This document shows positions 35,580 through 45,253 of a stretch of DNA of 64,000 bases, in pieces. The position numbers and the translations under genes are program-made. The stretch covers positions 992,001-1,056,000 of the forward strand of contig NZ_CP103371.1 of assembly GCF_024802625.1 (NCBI RefSeq), read 5' to 3'. The notes beneath the pieces were generated by a model. The model was not told the origin of the DNA and did no database searches. It saw only the letters and a program-made list of their open reading frames with translations. Source of the stretch: Massilia sp. H6 (GTDB lineage Bacteria > Pseudomonadota > Gammaproteobacteria > Burkholderiales > Burkholderiaceae_D). Each line of letters opens with the position of its first letter. Positions within the stretch are counted from its first letter, which is position 1.

Positions 35580-37871
35580 CTATTGTTCTTGATCATAGTC
35601 AGCCGGCAGTGGCGGACAGGTGCTGGCAGCCTGCACCAGCGCGACGTCAAGGGCATTCATGAACTCATGAACACGGATCGGTTTCGTAAGATACCGGAAG
35701 AACCCGGCTTCCAGACCTTTTTCGATATCGCGCGGAACGGCATTGGCCGACAGCGCCATGACCGGGATATGCGCCGTGAGCGGATCTTCGCGCAGGCGCT
35801 TGAGTGCCCCGTAGCCGCTCATGCCGGGCAGGTTGATATCCATCAGGATGACGTCGGGCAGGTAGGTGCGTGCCAGTTCGATGCCCAGATGGGCGTCGAT
35901 CGCCGTCAGCAGTTTCAGGTCGCCGCGGCGCGCGATCAATTGTTCGACCAGCGCAAGATTGGCAGGGTTGTCCTCGACGTACAGCAAGGTCGACTGCTCG
36001 CCCAATTCTGGCGACGCCAGGCGCCGTTCGAGCGAATCCTCGTCGATGTTGCTCAGTGCCAGCGTCGGCGCTGCCGATGCCGCGAATTCCACCCAGAACA
36101 CCGTGCCCTTGCCGACCACGCTGTCGACGCCAATCCGGCCGCCCATCAGTTCGACCAGCTGCTTGGTCACGACCAGTCCGATGCCGGTGCCTTCTTCGAT
36201 GCTGTCGTGCTGGCCAAGGCGGTTAAATGGCTGGAACAGTTGCGCCAGCTGGTCCGCCGACAGGCCGGCGCCGGAGTCCTCGACGCTGATGCGGACGCGA
36301 TCGCTGTCGTTGTCCGAGCATTCCACGATCACGCTGCCGCCGATGCCGTTGTATTTGATGGCGTTCGACAACAGGTTGATCATGACCTGCTTGATGCGGG
36401 TGCGGTCGGCATGCACATAGAAGATATTGCCGAGCTCGGGGAAGCGCATTGCAATGCCGCGCTTGGTGGCCTGCGGTTCGATCATGCCCTTGCAGTCTTG
36501 CAAGACCTCATTGATCGACATCGATTCTTGCGACATCGTCACCTTGCCGGCTTCGATCATCGACAGGTCGAGAATTTCGTTGATCAGGCGCAGCAAATAC
36601 CATCCGCCCTTGAGGATCTGGTCGATCGAGCGTTGCTGGCGCGGGTCCGGGGCCGGGGTTTCCGATCCCATCAGCTGGGCAAAGCCGAGCACCGCATTGA
36701 GCGGGGTGCGCAGCTCGTGGCTCATGCTCGACAAGAATTCGGATTTGGCGCGGTTGGCCTTCTCGGCCGCTTCCCTGGCAGCGTCGAGCTCGATATTGGT
36801 TTCCTGCAGCGCGTGTTCGAACTGCTTGCGCTCGGTGACATCGCGCGCCGCGGCGAACACCCCCTGCAACTTGCGGTCGCGGTTGTGGAAGGTGGTTGCA
36901 TTGAACGAGACCACGGTCTTCTTGCCGTCGCGGGCCAGCGCCGTCAACTCATAATTGGTCAACTTGCCCTCGTGCAGCACGCGGGTGATGGCTTCATCGG
37001 CGCGCTCGGGCTCGGTAAAGCAGCTCTTGAATGGTGCGCCGATCAGTTCGTCCCGGGTACGGCCGGTCAGCATCTCGGTCTGCTGGTTGACGTCGCTGAT
37101 CATGCCGCGCGGGTCGGTCGTAATCAGCGGGTCGATGTTCGATTCGATCAGCGAGCGCGTGTAGAAATGCTGGTCGCGCAGGCGCTGATCAAGCAGGGCC
37201 TGTTCGGCTTCGACCTGCTTGCGCGCCGTATTGTCGGTGCCGATCAGCAGGAAACCGATCACTTCCTTGTCGGCGCCGTGCAGGGCGGTCACCGATACCA
37301 GCGCCGGAAAGCGGGTGCCGTCGGCGCGGATATAGGTCAGCTCGTAGATGTCCTCGATACCGCGCGTAGCCTTGTAGACCAGCGCGTCGAAGCCAGGACG
37401 GATCGGGACGCCGAACTCGCCGCTCAGTGCTGTCGAGCGGTCGATCAGCTCTTGTCCATCCGAAATGCTGGCTGGGGTCAGCTTGTTGACCACGTCCTCG
37501 GGTGCATAGCCGAGCATGCGCTGGGCGCCGACGTTAAAGATCTGGATCACTCCCTCGGCATCGGTGGCGATGCTCGAGAAATTGGCGCTGTTGAAGATGG
37601 CATCTTGCAGCGCGCCGGCCTTGAGCAAGGGCGCCGAGGCCACCTTTGCCTGGGTGGCGCTGCGCTGGCGCGCTCCCTGGCGGGCCAGCAGCAGCAAGCC
37701 TCCCAGCGTGCACAGCAGCAAGCCAAGGCTGGCGCCGATGCGCAGTGCCGCCGGGGCGGTGACCGCACCCTCGTCCAGGGCAATGGCGCTGACCACCACC
37801 AGTACAATAAAGGTCGCGGCCAAGGCGCTGGCCAACAGGCGCTCGACGGAAAAATGTCGTTGGTTTTTCAT
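35580..37871 (-). CDS. Hybrid sensor histidine kinase (2 TM, PAS-PAS-HisKA-HATPase-REC)
   Basis: A 763-residue membrane kinase. Two membrane segments lie at about 12-33 and 44-63, with only ten residues between them, so it has almost no periplasmic sensor. Two PAS domains (about 90-215 and 235-350) follow, then HisKA with His385 in SSMSHELRTPLNAV, the ATPase domain (LLSNAIKYNG; GTGIGLVVTKQLVELMGG) and a C-terminal receiver with Asp678 in VILMDINLPGMSG. Intramolecular phosphorelay is expected. It is encoded between a Crp/Fnr-type regulator (21 bases upstream) and a PAS response regulator (24 bases downstream), all one operon. Confidence 0.93.
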   Translation of the reverse strand: MKNQRHFSVERLLASALAATFIVLVVVSAIALDEGAVTAPAALRIGASLGLLLCTLGGLLLLARQGARQRSATQAKVASAPLLKAGALQDAIFNSANFSSIATDAEGVIQIFNVGAQRMLGYAPEDVVNKLTPASISDGQELIDRSTALSGEFGVPIRPGFDALVYKATRGIEDIYELTYIRADGTRFPALVSVTALHGADKEVIGFLLIGTDNTARKQVEAEQALLDQRLRDQHFYTRSLIESNIDPLITTDPRGMISDVNQQTEMLTGRTRDELIGAPFKSCFTEPERADEAITRVLHEGKLTNYELTALARDGKKTVVSFNATTFHNRDRKLQGVFAAARDVTERKQFEHALQETNIELDAAREAAEKANRAKSEFLSSMSHELRTPLNAVLGFAQLMGSETPAPDPRQQRSIDQILKGGWYLLRLINEILDLSMIEAGKVTMSQESMSINEVLQDCKGMIEPQATKRGIAMRFPELGNIFYVHADRTRIKQVMINLLSNAIKYNGIGGSVIVECSDNDSDRVRISVEDSGAGLSADQLAQLFQPFNRLGQHDSIEEGTGIGLVVTKQLVELMGGRIGVDSVVGKGTVFWVEFAASAAPTLALSNIDEDSLERRLASPELGEQSTLLYVEDNPANLALVEQLIARRGDLKLLTAIDAHLGIELARTYLPDVILMDINLPGMSGYGALKRLREDPLTAHIPVMALSANAVPRDIEKGLEAGFFRYLTKPIRVHEFMNALDVALVQAASTCPPLPADYDQEQ

Positions 37872-37892
37872 GGGGCTATCCGGTGGCCGCTA

Positions 37893-38633
37893 TCAGGCCG
37901 ACCGGCTCGCCGCCGATGAAGGCTGGCGTTGACGCACGTCCGACAGCAGCCGCCCGAATTCCTTCTTGACCACGCCATAGCATTCGCAGACATGGCGTTC
38001 CAGGCCGGCCCGGTCGATCACGGTGATATGACCGCGCCGCGAGCTGATATAGCCATGCGCCTGCAGCCGGCCGGCCGCTTCGGTGACGCCTTCACGCCGC
38101 ACGCCGAGCATGTTGGAGATTAATTCCTGCGTCATCGTGAGCTCGCCTGTGCCGAGACGGTCGAGCGTGAGCAGCAGCCAGCGGCACAGCTGCTGTTCCA
38201 CGGTGTGGTGGCGGTTGCATACCGCGGTCTGCGACATATGGGTCAGCAGGGCCTGGGTGTAGCGCAGCAGCAGGCGCATCGCCGGGCCGAAACGGTCGAA
38301 TTCCTCGGTCAGGATGCGGGCCGGCAAGCGATAACCGAAGCCGCCGGTCTGGATCACGGCGCGGCTCGGCGTCGTGCTGCCGCCCATGAAGAGTGCAACC
38401 CCGAACATCCCCTCGTTACCGACACCGGCAATTTCCGATGAGCCACCGTTTTCCAGCAGGTAGTGAATCGAAATAATCGCCGTCGTCGGGAAGTACACGA
38501 AATCGATCTTGGCGCTGGATTCGCACAGCACATCGCCTAGCCTTAGCGGAACTAATTGAAGATGTGGGGCAAGGCGATCGAACTCAGGTTCGAGCAGGGC
38601 TGCGAGTAGATGGTTGTGGTTCGGGTCTTGCAT
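37893..38633 (-). CDS. Crp/Fnr family transcriptional regulator
   Basis: A 246-residue regulator with an N-terminal cyclic-nucleotide-binding-like beta barrel (LAPHLQLVPLRLGDVLCESS; VYFPTTAIISIHYLLENGGS). A long dimer helix and a C-terminal HTH follow (LTMTQELISNMLGVRREGVT; GYISSRRGHITVIDRAGLE). There is no cluster of N-terminal cysteines, so it is not an oxygen-sensing Fnr, and the cAMP-contact residues of Crp are not recognisable. ATG at 38633 (MQDPNHNHLLAALLEPEF) is chosen; the open frame upstream to 38786 overlaps AT-rich promoter-like DNA. It heads the hybrid kinase operon. Confidence 0.9.
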   Translation of the reverse strand: MQDPNHNHLLAALLEPEFDRLAPHLQLVPLRLGDVLCESSAKIDFVYFPTTAIISIHYLLENGGSSEIAGVGNEGMFGVALFMGGSTTPSRAVIQTGGFGYRLPARILTEEFDRFGPAMRLLLRYTQALLTHMSQTAVCNRHHTVEQQLCRWLLLTLDRLGTGELTMTQELISNMLGVRREGVTEAAGRLQAHGYISSRRGHITVIDRAGLERHVCECYGVVKKEFGRLLSDVRQRQPSSAASRSA

Positions 38634-39199
38634 GGTCGGCGCGCTGCCTGGTGATGAGAAAACTGCTAGGTCGGAGAGGGTAGCACGCAGGGGGGGATAA
38701 AACCTATAAATTTCTAGGATGAAATTTTTACGTTGTTTGAGCGCGGTACCGAACAGAGCTTGCTCATTTAACAGGAGATAGTGCAATACGGAAGCAAAAC
38801 GCTGGAAACAGATGTGCTGCCGGCATTTCCTTCTCTTGCATGATGTCGTGCCGAAGTATCAGGAAGTGTTTACGGAAAGTCTCGACATGCACCTCATACC
38901 AAGCAAGACAAGTTACCCGGGAATCGCCTTCGCTCAATGGCGCCACCCACTATCGTCGCCGGCAATGATGCTGGCGAGCAGCAAGCTCATGGCCCTGGCG
39001 TGGGCATTCCAGCAACAGGGATGGGCGGCGTTTATTCCTTGCCTGATGGTGCTGGCAGGACAAATTGCCGGGCTGCGGCGCCGGCATCGGCCCGGGTCGG
39101 GCGTAAACCTGTCCAGGGCGCCAGCCCAGGCCCGCGCCCGAACAAAAAACCCCGCGGCATGCACGATGCGGCGGGGCTTTTGGCGTCAGCAAGAGCGGA
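38634..39199. other. Long intergenic region between Crp/Fnr and M23 peptidase genes
   Basis: No gene was accepted in these 566 bases. The left 150 bases are AT-rich (around 38695-38740) and must hold the promoter of the Crp/Fnr operon. The right end holds the terminator of the M23 peptidase gene. Open frames on the plus strand run through that terminator and into the opposite gene and are not convincing. Confidence 0.6.
39144..39181 (-). terminator. Terminator of the M23 peptidase gene
   Basis: On the minus strand GCCCCGC and GCGGGG(T) pair, with an inner GCAT/ATGC stem, followed by TTTTTTGT. It begins about 20 bases after the stop at 39200. Confidence 0.85.
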
Positions 39200-40564
39200 T
39201 CAGCGCGCTGCCATGGCATTGCCGCTTGGAGCCAGCAGCGAGAAGCGGTGATTCATGTCGGCGGCGGCCATGCGGAAGCGCTTGAGCTCCGTCGGGCTCA
39301 GGGGCTGTTGCGCCAGCGACTTGAACTTGTTCGGATCCTTGGCAGTGCCTGCTACGCGGAACTCGTAGTGCAGGTGCGGGCCGGTCGACCAGCCGGTCGA
39401 GCCGACATAGCCGATGACCTGGCCCTGGCTGATCCGGGCGCCCTTGCGCAGGCCAGGAGCGAAGCGGCTCATGTGGGCGTAGGCGGTGCTGTAGTTCGAC
39501 CAGTGTTTTACAACAACCTGGTTGCCGTAGCCACCGCTATTGCCAGCGAAATCGACCGTACCGTCCGCCACTGCGCGGATCGGGGTGCCCTGTGAGGCGG
39601 CGTAGTCGACGCCCTTGTGCGCTTTCCACTTACCCGACAGCGGGTGCACGCGCATCGAGAAGCCCGACGAAATCCGCGAGAATTCCAGCGGCGACTTGAG
39701 GAAGGCCTTTTTCAATGCCTTGCCGTCCAGGCTGTAATAGCCGCCCTGTTTGGTCAGCGGATCTTCGTACCAGACCGACTGATAGCTCACGCCGCGGTTG
39801 ACGAATTCGCCAGCCAGGATGCGGCCGGTCTTGACCAGTTCACCGTCGAGCCAGAAAGTTTCGTAGACGACGCTGAAACGGTCGCCGCGCTTGATGTCCG
39901 AGCGGAAGTCGATATTGGTCGAGAACATCTCGACGATCTGGCCGACCACCGAGTCAGGCATGCTGCCACCGTCGACGTTGGAGTCGGTAGCCGAGTACAG
40001 CGAGCTCTGGATTTCGCGCGAACGCATCTCGACGCGGCGCTCGAGCTTGGCCGGCGCTTCGATGGCGACGAATGCTTCACCCTTGCGCTCGACCGTCACC
40101 TGGCGGGCATCGCCACCCTTGGCATCGGCGATCGTGGCGCGCATCGACAGCAGCAGGCCATTTTCATCGGTTTCAGCCTGGACGCGCTTGCCGGTCTTGA
40201 GCGACAGCAGGCGGCGTGCGGTCTTGTCGGTGCGGACGAATTTTTGCGCTTGCGCATCGTCGACGCCAAGGCGATTGAACAGGGAGCCGATCGAATCACC
40301 AGGACGGATGCGCTCTTCGTGGACGAAGAGCTGCTCGTTTTGCTGGAGGGCAGCGATCTGGTCTGCCAGGTTCGGCATTTCCAGGTTCTGCTGGATCGAT
40401 TTCACTTCGACCTCGGACGTGTCGGTAGCGATCGGTGAGACACCAATGGCGCTGAAGGCACACACGCTCAGGAACACAGCGCCGGCGCCGAGGATGCGCG
40501 CCTTGCGGGTGACCGGCACCAGTTGGAGCAGGCTTTTAGGGGTAATTTTATGTGTAATGTTCAT
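39200..40564 (-). CDS. M23 family murein endopeptidase with OapA-like region
   Basis: A 454-residue cell-wall hydrolase. One membrane segment (about 24-46) anchors it. A region around 80-170 resembles the OapA/LysM-like domain of MepM (ERIRPGDSIGSLFNRLGVDD). The C-terminal LytM domain has the complete zinc site: His316 and Asp320 (HKGVDYAA) and His397/His399 (GPHLHYEF). It would cut peptide cross-links in peptidoglycan, making space for growth. It is divergent from tyrS, with a 148-base gap containing inverted copies of CTTGTAG. Adjacent tyrS is the usual neighbour in betaproteobacteria. Confidence 0.95.
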   Translation of the reverse strand: MNITHKITPKSLLQLVPVTRKARILGAGAVFLSVCAFSAIGVSPIATDTSEVEVKSIQQNLEMPNLADQIAALQQNEQLFVHEERIRPGDSIGSLFNRLGVDDAQAQKFVRTDKTARRLLSLKTGKRVQAETDENGLLLSMRATIADAKGGDARQVTVERKGEAFVAIEAPAKLERRVEMRSREIQSSLYSATDSNVDGGSMPDSVVGQIVEMFSTNIDFRSDIKRGDRFSVVYETFWLDGELVKTGRILAGEFVNRGVSYQSVWYEDPLTKQGGYYSLDGKALKKAFLKSPLEFSRISSGFSMRVHPLSGKWKAHKGVDYAASQGTPIRAVADGTVDFAGNSGGYGNQVVVKHWSNYSTAYAHMSRFAPGLRKGARISQGQVIGYVGSTGWSTGPHLHYEFRVAGTAKDPNKFKSLAQQPLSPTELKRFRMAAADMNHRFSLLAPSGNAMAAR

Positions 40565-40712
40565 GCAATCAGTTAAAATTTGCGGCTGAACTTCCAGGAT
40601 TCCTATTTCTTGTAGATTTGAAAAGTTTTCTACAGGAAATAGAAACGGGATCGGGCATTATACCAAAAGATCTGGTCCTACAACCGCTTTAGCCAATTTC
40701 CTACAAGAATTT

Positions 40713-41990
40713 ATGACTTTAATTGTTCCGCCGGGTAACGCTACCCCGGTGAATACTTCCGTTCCGCTGCCACTGACAGACAGGGTGCGTGAGGCGCTGG
40801 CCATTACCAAGCGCGGTGTCGATGAACTGCTGATCGAGAGCGAATTTGCCCAGAAACTGGCGCGTTCCGAGCAGACCGGCACGCCCTTGCGCATCAAACT
40901 GGGCCTGGACCCGACCGCGCCCGACCTGCATTTGGGTCATACGGTAGTACTGAACAAAATGCGCCAGCTGCAAGACCTGGGCCATCAGGTGATTTTCCTG
41001 ATCGGCGACTTTACGTCGATGATTGGCGACCCGTCAGGCCGAAACGCTACCCGTCCGCCGCTGACGCGCGAGCAGATCGAGGAAAATGCCATGACCTATT
41101 TCCGTCAGGCGTCGCTGGTGCTGGACGCTTCGCGCACGGAAATTCGCTACAACTCAGAGTGGTGCGATCCGCTGGGTGCACGTGGCATGATCCAGCTTGC
41201 TTCGCGTTATACAGTTGCTCAGATGATGGAGCGTGATGATTTCACCAAGCGCTACAAGAGTGGGACACCGATTGCGGTCCACGAGTTCCTTTACCCTTTG
41301 ATGCAGGGCTATGATTCGGTCGCGTTAAAGGCGGATCTCGAACTTGGGGGCACCGACCAGAAATTCAACCTGTTGGTGGGCCGTGTGCTTCAGAAAGACT
41401 ACGGACAAGAGCAGCAATGCATCTTGACGATGCCGCTGCTCGAGGGCCTGGACGGCGTCGAAAAGATGTCCAAGTCGAAGAATAACTATATTGGTATTAC
41501 CGAAGCGCCGAACACGATGTTCGGCAAGCTGATGAGTATTTCCGATGACATGATGTGGAAGTACTACAACCTGCTGTCCTTCCGTTCGCTCGCCGAGATC
41601 GAGGCGGTCAAGGCCGGGGTGGCGGGCGGCGCCAATCCGCGTGATGCGAAAGTGGCTCTCGGCAAGGAAATCGTGGCGCGCTTTCACTCGGCCCAGGCGG
41701 CCGAGGACGCGCTGGCCGACTTCGTCAACCGCTCTAAGGGCGGCATCCCCGACGATGTGCCGGAAATCAGCCTGTCCGGAGCGCCCATGGGCGTGGCGCA
41801 ATTGCTGAAGCAGGCGGGCCTGTGCGCGTCGACCTCGGAAGCGATGCGCATGATCGACCAGGGCGGGGTGCGCGTCGATGGCGCCGTCATCAGCGACAAG
41901 GCGCTCAAGCTCGACGCCGGCACCTTCGTGATGCAAGTGGGTAAGCGCAAGTTTGCCCGTGTGACCTTTGGCGCTGCTCCGGTCGAATGA
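40713..41990 (+). CDS. tyrS: Tyrosyl-tRNA synthetase
   Basis: A class I synthetase charging tRNA-Tyr. The 425-residue protein has the HIGH motif as HLGH at 73-76, the KMSKS motif at 251-255, and a C-terminal S4 RNA-binding domain (about 355-420; [20 protein letters not shown]). It fits the longer TyrRZ-like subgroup ([20 protein letters not shown]). The ATG at 40713 starts [14 protein letters not shown]; a later start is not needed. Its stop overlaps the dtd start by four bases, coupling Tyr charging with removal of D-Tyr from tRNA. Confidence 0.97.
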   Translation: MTLIVPPGNATPVNTSVPLPLTDRVREALAITKRGVDELLIESEFAQKLARSEQTGTPLRIKLGLDPTAPDLHLGHTVVLNKMRQLQDLGHQVIFLIGDFTSMIGDPSGRNATRPPLTREQIEENAMTYFRQASLVLDASRTEIRYNSEWCDPLGARGMIQLASRYTVAQMMERDDFTKRYKSGTPIAVHEFLYPLMQGYDSVALKADLELGGTDQKFNLLVGRVLQKDYGQEQQCILTMPLLEGLDGVEKMSKSKNNYIGITEAPNTMFGKLMSISDDMMWKYYNLLSFRSLAEIEAVKAGVAGGANPRDAKVALGKEIVARFHSAQAAEDALADFVNRSKGGIPDDVPEISLSGAPMGVAQLLKQAGLCASTSEAMRMIDQGGVRVDGAVISDKALKLDAGTFVMQVGKRKFARVTFGAAPVE

Positions 41991-42445
41991 TTGGTCTGCT
42001 GCAACGTGTCAGTGAAGCCAGCGTGCGTGTCGATGGCGCCGTGGTTGGCGCCATCGGTGCCGGCCTGATGGTGCTGCTGTGCGCCGAAAAGGGCGATACC
42101 GAGCGCGAAGCCGATGCCTTGCTGGCCAAGCTGCTGGGCTACCGGGTGTTTCCGGACGAAGCCGGCAAGATGAACCGCAGCATTACCGACACCGCCGGCG
42201 GCTTGCTGCTGGTGCCCCAGTTTACCCTGGCGGCCGACACCCGGTCGGGCACGCGTCCCTCGTTTTCGCCGGCGGCCGCGCCAGAAGACGGGCGGCGTTT
42301 GTTTGACCATATCGTGCGCACGGCGCGTCAACGGCATGGCATCGTTGAAACCGGCCAGTTCGGGGCCGACATGAAAGTTGGCCTGGTGAATGACGGGCCG
42401 GTGACTTTCTGGCTTCAGGTTGATCCGGTCGGTATCGCGCGTTGA
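41987..42445 (+). CDS. dtd: D-aminoacyl-tRNA deacylase
   Basis: Dtd hydrolyses D-amino acids (classically D-Tyr) wrongly attached to tRNA. The 152-residue protein begins [17 protein letters not shown] and has the conserved [19 protein letters not shown], which holds the SQ/TRPS-type active-site loop, and [19 protein letters not shown] near the end with the Gly-cisPro-like NDGPVT loop. It overlaps tyrS in an ATGA junction, a functionally sensible operon. Confidence 0.96.
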   Translation: MIGLLQRVSEASVRVDGAVVGAIGAGLMVLLCAEKGDTEREADALLAKLLGYRVFPDEAGKMNRSITDTAGGLLLVPQFTLAADTRSGTRPSFSPAAAPEDGRRLFDHIVRTARQRHGIVETGQFGADMKVGLVNDGPVTFWLQVDPVGIAR

Positions 42446-42501
42446 ATTGCACCGAAACCGGCGCCCATTGCGCTTGTCAATAGCAATAGGGGGGAGGGCG
42501 T

Positions 42502-43203
42502 ATGCGAATCTGGAGCGATTCATTCATCGAAGGCGAGGCAATTGCGCCCGAATGCGCGTTTGCGGTCGTCGATCCGGCCAGGCACCTCAGGCTGTCCAGT
42601 AACCGCAGCCCGCATCTTGCCTGGGACGATATTCCGCCCGGCAGCAAGTCGCTGGCCCTGATCTGCCACGACCCCGATGTGCCCGCAAGTAGCGAATTGG
42701 TCAACCAAGAGGGCAAGTCTGTTCCTGATACCCTGCCGCGGGTCGACTTTTTTCACTGGACGCTGGTCGACATCCCGGTGGTCATCAAATCCTTCCCGGA
42801 AGGTGTGTTCTCCGACATGGTGACTCCCCACGGCAAGCCGGGGCCGCTCGTGCCGTTCACGATCAAGAACGGCACCGAACACCAGTTGCGTCACGGAATC
42901 AACGACTACACGGCCTGGTTCGCCAGCGACCCGGACATGGCCGGCGAATATTATGGCTATGACGGGCCTTGCCCCCCCTGGAACGACGAGCGGGTGCATA
43001 CGTATGTCTTCACCCTGTATGCGCTCGACATTGCGCGCCTGCCGCTCGAAGGCAGCTTTACCGGTGTTCGGCTGCGCCAGGCCATTCGCGGCCACATCCT
43101 GGACGAAGCGCGGACCTTCGGCACCTATACGCTTAACCCGGCGCTGCACCCGACGCCCAACCCAGCGCCCGATCCGGCCTTTCCACCTTCCTTCACCACC
43201 TGA
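42502..43203 (+). CDS. YbhB/YbcL-type phosphatidylethanolamine-binding family protein
   Basis: The 233-residue protein belongs to the PEBP/Raf-kinase-inhibitor-like family. NRSPHLAWDDIPPGSKSLAL and ICHDPDVP (the DPDxP motif of the ligand pocket), HWTLVDIP, YYGYDGPCPPWNDERVH and YTFTLYAL-like YVFTLYALD are typical. Bacterial members have no settled role; ligand binding or inhibition of a protease or kinase has been proposed. No signal peptide is seen, so it is probably cytoplasmic. It is longer than the usual 150-185 residues because of an insertion around 75-130 and a Pro-rich tail. A strong ribosome binding site (GGGGAGGG) precedes the ATG. Confidence 0.88.
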   Translation: MRIWSDSFIEGEAIAPECAFAVVDPARHLRLSSNRSPHLAWDDIPPGSKSLALICHDPDVPASSELVNQEGKSVPDTLPRVDFFHWTLVDIPVVIKSFPEGVFSDMVTPHGKPGPLVPFTIKNGTEHQLRHGINDYTAWFASDPDMAGEYYGYDGPCPPWNDERVHTYVFTLYALDIARLPLEGSFTGVRLRQAIRGHILDEARTFGTYTLNPALHPTPNPAPDPAFPPSFTT

Positions 43204-43232
43204 CACACTAATCCGCCCCGAGGTTCGGGCAA

Positions 43233-43910
43233 ATGGACCTCATGCTTTCGAACGACAAGGCGTCACAGCCCACCACCATTTTATTGATCCGTCATGGCGA
43301 AACCGCCTGGAACGCCGAGCGGCGGCTCCAGGGTCATCTCGACATTGCCCTGAATGCCGCAGGCGAGCGCCAGGCTGCGCTGCTGGCCGCCGCGCTGGCT
43401 CCCGAGCGGATCGATCGCATCATTTCCAGCGACCTGGCCCGGGCGCGCCAGACTGCCGAGGCCATCGCCCGTGAACGCGGCATGGGCGTCGGCACCGATC
43501 CGGCGCTGCGCGAGCGCTGTTATGGCGGCTTCGAAGGCATGCTATACAGCGAGATTGCGGCCCGCTTCCCGGTGGAATTCGCGGCCTGGCAGGCCCGTGA
43601 CGTCGATGGCGTCTTGCCGCCAGGAACAAACCGAGGCGAGAGTTTCCGCCAGTTTTACGACCGGGTAACGGCGGCGATACTGCACCATGCCGCCATGCAT
43701 CCCGGCCAGACGCTGGCGCTGGTGGCCCACGGCGGGGTACTCGAATGCGCCTACCGCGCGGCTCTGGGCCTGTCGCTGGAAACCGCGCGCGATTTCAAGG
43801 TACTCAATGCCAGCGTGAACCGGTTCGCGGTGGAAAAGGGTGAATTGCGGCTGATGAGCTGGGGCGAGGTGGGCCATCTTCAGCCGGCTGTCCTGGATGA
43901 TTTGACTTAA
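43233..43910 (+). CDS. Histidine phosphatase family protein (phosphoglycerate mutase-like)
   Basis: The 225-residue protein has the catalytic RHG motif in LLIRHGETAWNAERRLQGHL, which forms phospho-His. It also has SSDLARARQTAEAIA, the acid Glu region (RERCYGGFEGM) and the second His in VAHGGVLECAYRAALG. It is the GpmB/CobC-like branch, cofactor-independent of 2,3-bisphosphoglycerate in many cases; substrate cannot be read. It follows the PEBP gene by 29 bases on the same strand. A start further in (ATG for MLSNDK) is possible; MDLMLSN at 43233 is used. Confidence 0.92.
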   Translation: MDLMLSNDKASQPTTILLIRHGETAWNAERRLQGHLDIALNAAGERQAALLAAALAPERIDRIISSDLARARQTAEAIARERGMGVGTDPALRERCYGGFEGMLYSEIAARFPVEFAAWQARDVDGVLPPGTNRGESFRQFYDRVTAAILHHAAMHPGQTLALVAHGGVLECAYRAALGLSLETARDFKVLNASVNRFAVEKGELRLMSWGEVGHLQPAVLDDLT

Positions 43911-44106
43911 GTTCTAATTGGACAACGTGCCCGTCTGTATTGGCGCAAACGGCAATCAAGCTGCACCTTGCCAGCTGAAGATCTAGCGCCACCCATCCCT
44001 TCTGCCAATATCACACAAACAACACACCCCAAAAATTCTGCCGATAATTTGAGCAGCGAATGAGGTAAAATAATAGGTTCCCCGAGAAACTTCTGAGATT
44101 TCCGCT

Positions 44107-45168
44107 TTGCAAATCGGACCTTATATCCTGCGTAATAACGTCTTCGTCGCTCCCATGGCCGGGGTGACGGACCGGCCGTTTCGCCAACTGTGCAAGCAGC
44201 TCGGCGCCGGTTACGCCGTGTCCGAGATGGCGGCGTCGAACCCGCGCCTGTGGGCCAGCGAAAAGACCTCGCGCCGCACCGACCACACCGGGGAAATGGA
44301 ACCGAAAGCGGTGCAGATTGCCGGTGCCGATCCGAAAGATCTTGCCGATTGCGCAAGGTTCAACGTCGAACGCGGTGCCCAGATCATCGACATCAACATG
44401 GGTTGCCCGGTCAAGAAGGTGTGCAACAGCTGGTGCGGCTCCGCGCTGCTGCAGCACGAAGACCTGGTCGAGCGCATCCTGCACGCCGTGGTGGACGCGG
44501 TGGACGTGCCGGTCACGCTGAAATTCCGCACCGGCTGGGATCGTCAGAACAAGAATGCACTGCGCATCGCGCGCATTGCGGAACAGGCCGGCATCCAGAT
44601 GCTGACCCTGCACGGCCGTACCCGCGCCGACGGCTACAAGGGCGACGCCGAATACGACACCATCCGCGCCGTGAAAGCCTCGGTGCGCATACCGGTGGTT
44701 GCCAACGGCGACATCACGACGCCGGAAAAGGCGAAATTCGTGCTCGACTACACCGGCGCCGATGCCGTGATGATCGGCCGCGCCGCCCAGGGTCGCCCCT
44801 GGATCTGCCGCGAGATCGACCATTACCTGCGCACCGGCGAACACCTGCCGGCGCCGCTGGTAGAAGAAGTGCGCGCGCTGATGAACGAACACTTACCGGC
44901 GCATTACGCTTTCTATGGCGACTTTGTCGGCGTACGCTCGGCCCGCAAGCACATCGGCTGGTACGTGCAAGACCTGCCCGGCGGCGAAGATTTCCGCCAG
45001 CGCATGAACTTGCTGGAATCGACGGCCGAGCAACTGGCGGCGGTCGATATGTTTTTCAGTTCGCAGCTTGAGCTGGGCGAGCGGTTACAATACCGCCCCG
45101 CGCTACGCGACGCGCTACGCGACGCACTAAACGACGCGCTCCCTGCCGATGCGGCAATGGCAGCATGA
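44107..45168 (+). CDS. dusB: tRNA-dihydrouridine synthase B
   Basis: DusB is an FMN-dependent enzyme that reduces uridine 17 in tRNA. The 353-residue protein has the barrel motifs VAPMAGVTDRPFRQLC and EMEPKAVQIAGADP, catalytic Cys100 in DINMGCPVKKVC, LTLHGRTRADGYKG, and ADAVMIGRAAQGRPWI. The start is TTG at 44107; no ATG lies close by and the sequence from Gln2 on matches the family. The C-terminal end carries a 12-base tandem repeat encoding ALRDALRDALNDAL. It is followed by fis, the arrangement known from enterobacteria where dusB and fis share a growth-regulated promoter. Confidence 0.95.
   Translation: MQIGPYILRNNVFVAPMAGVTDRPFRQLCKQLGAGYAVSEMAASNPRLWASEKTSRRTDHTGEMEPKAVQIAGADPKDLADCARFNVERGAQIIDINMGCPVKKVCNSWCGSALLQHEDLVERILHAVVDAVDVPVTLKFRTGWDRQNKNALRIARIAEQAGIQMLTLHGRTRADGYKGDAEYDTIRAVKASVRIPVVANGDITTPEKAKFVLDYTGADAVMIGRAAQGRPWICREIDHYLRTGEHLPAPLVEEVRALMNEHLPAHYAFYGDFVGVRSARKHIGWYVQDLPGGEDFRQRMNLLESTAEQLAAVDMFFSSQLELGERLQYRPALRDALRDALNDALPADAAMAA
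45100..45135 (+). repeat. 12-bp tandem repeat in the dusB 3' end
   Basis: GCGCTACGCGAC is present twice exactly (45100-45111, 45112-45123) and a third time with three changes (45124-45135), encoding three ALRD/ALND units; a fourth partial copy follows. Confidence 0.85.
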
Positions 45169-45253
45169 ACAAGCAGTGCATAAAAACAGAATCAACGGGG
45201 ACACGCTGCGTTAGCAGCGCGAGAACATTAACCAGGATGAAGCAGCAGAGAAC

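Noticed and set aside
35583..37919. 778-codon plus-strand frame opposite the hybrid kinase
   Set aside because: Same antisense effect; all kinase motifs are on the minus strand.
38812..39285. 157-codon plus-strand frame in the Crp/M23 intergenic region
   Set aside because: It has no ribosome binding site, runs through the M23 terminator hairpin and into the opposite coding region, and shows no recognisable pattern.
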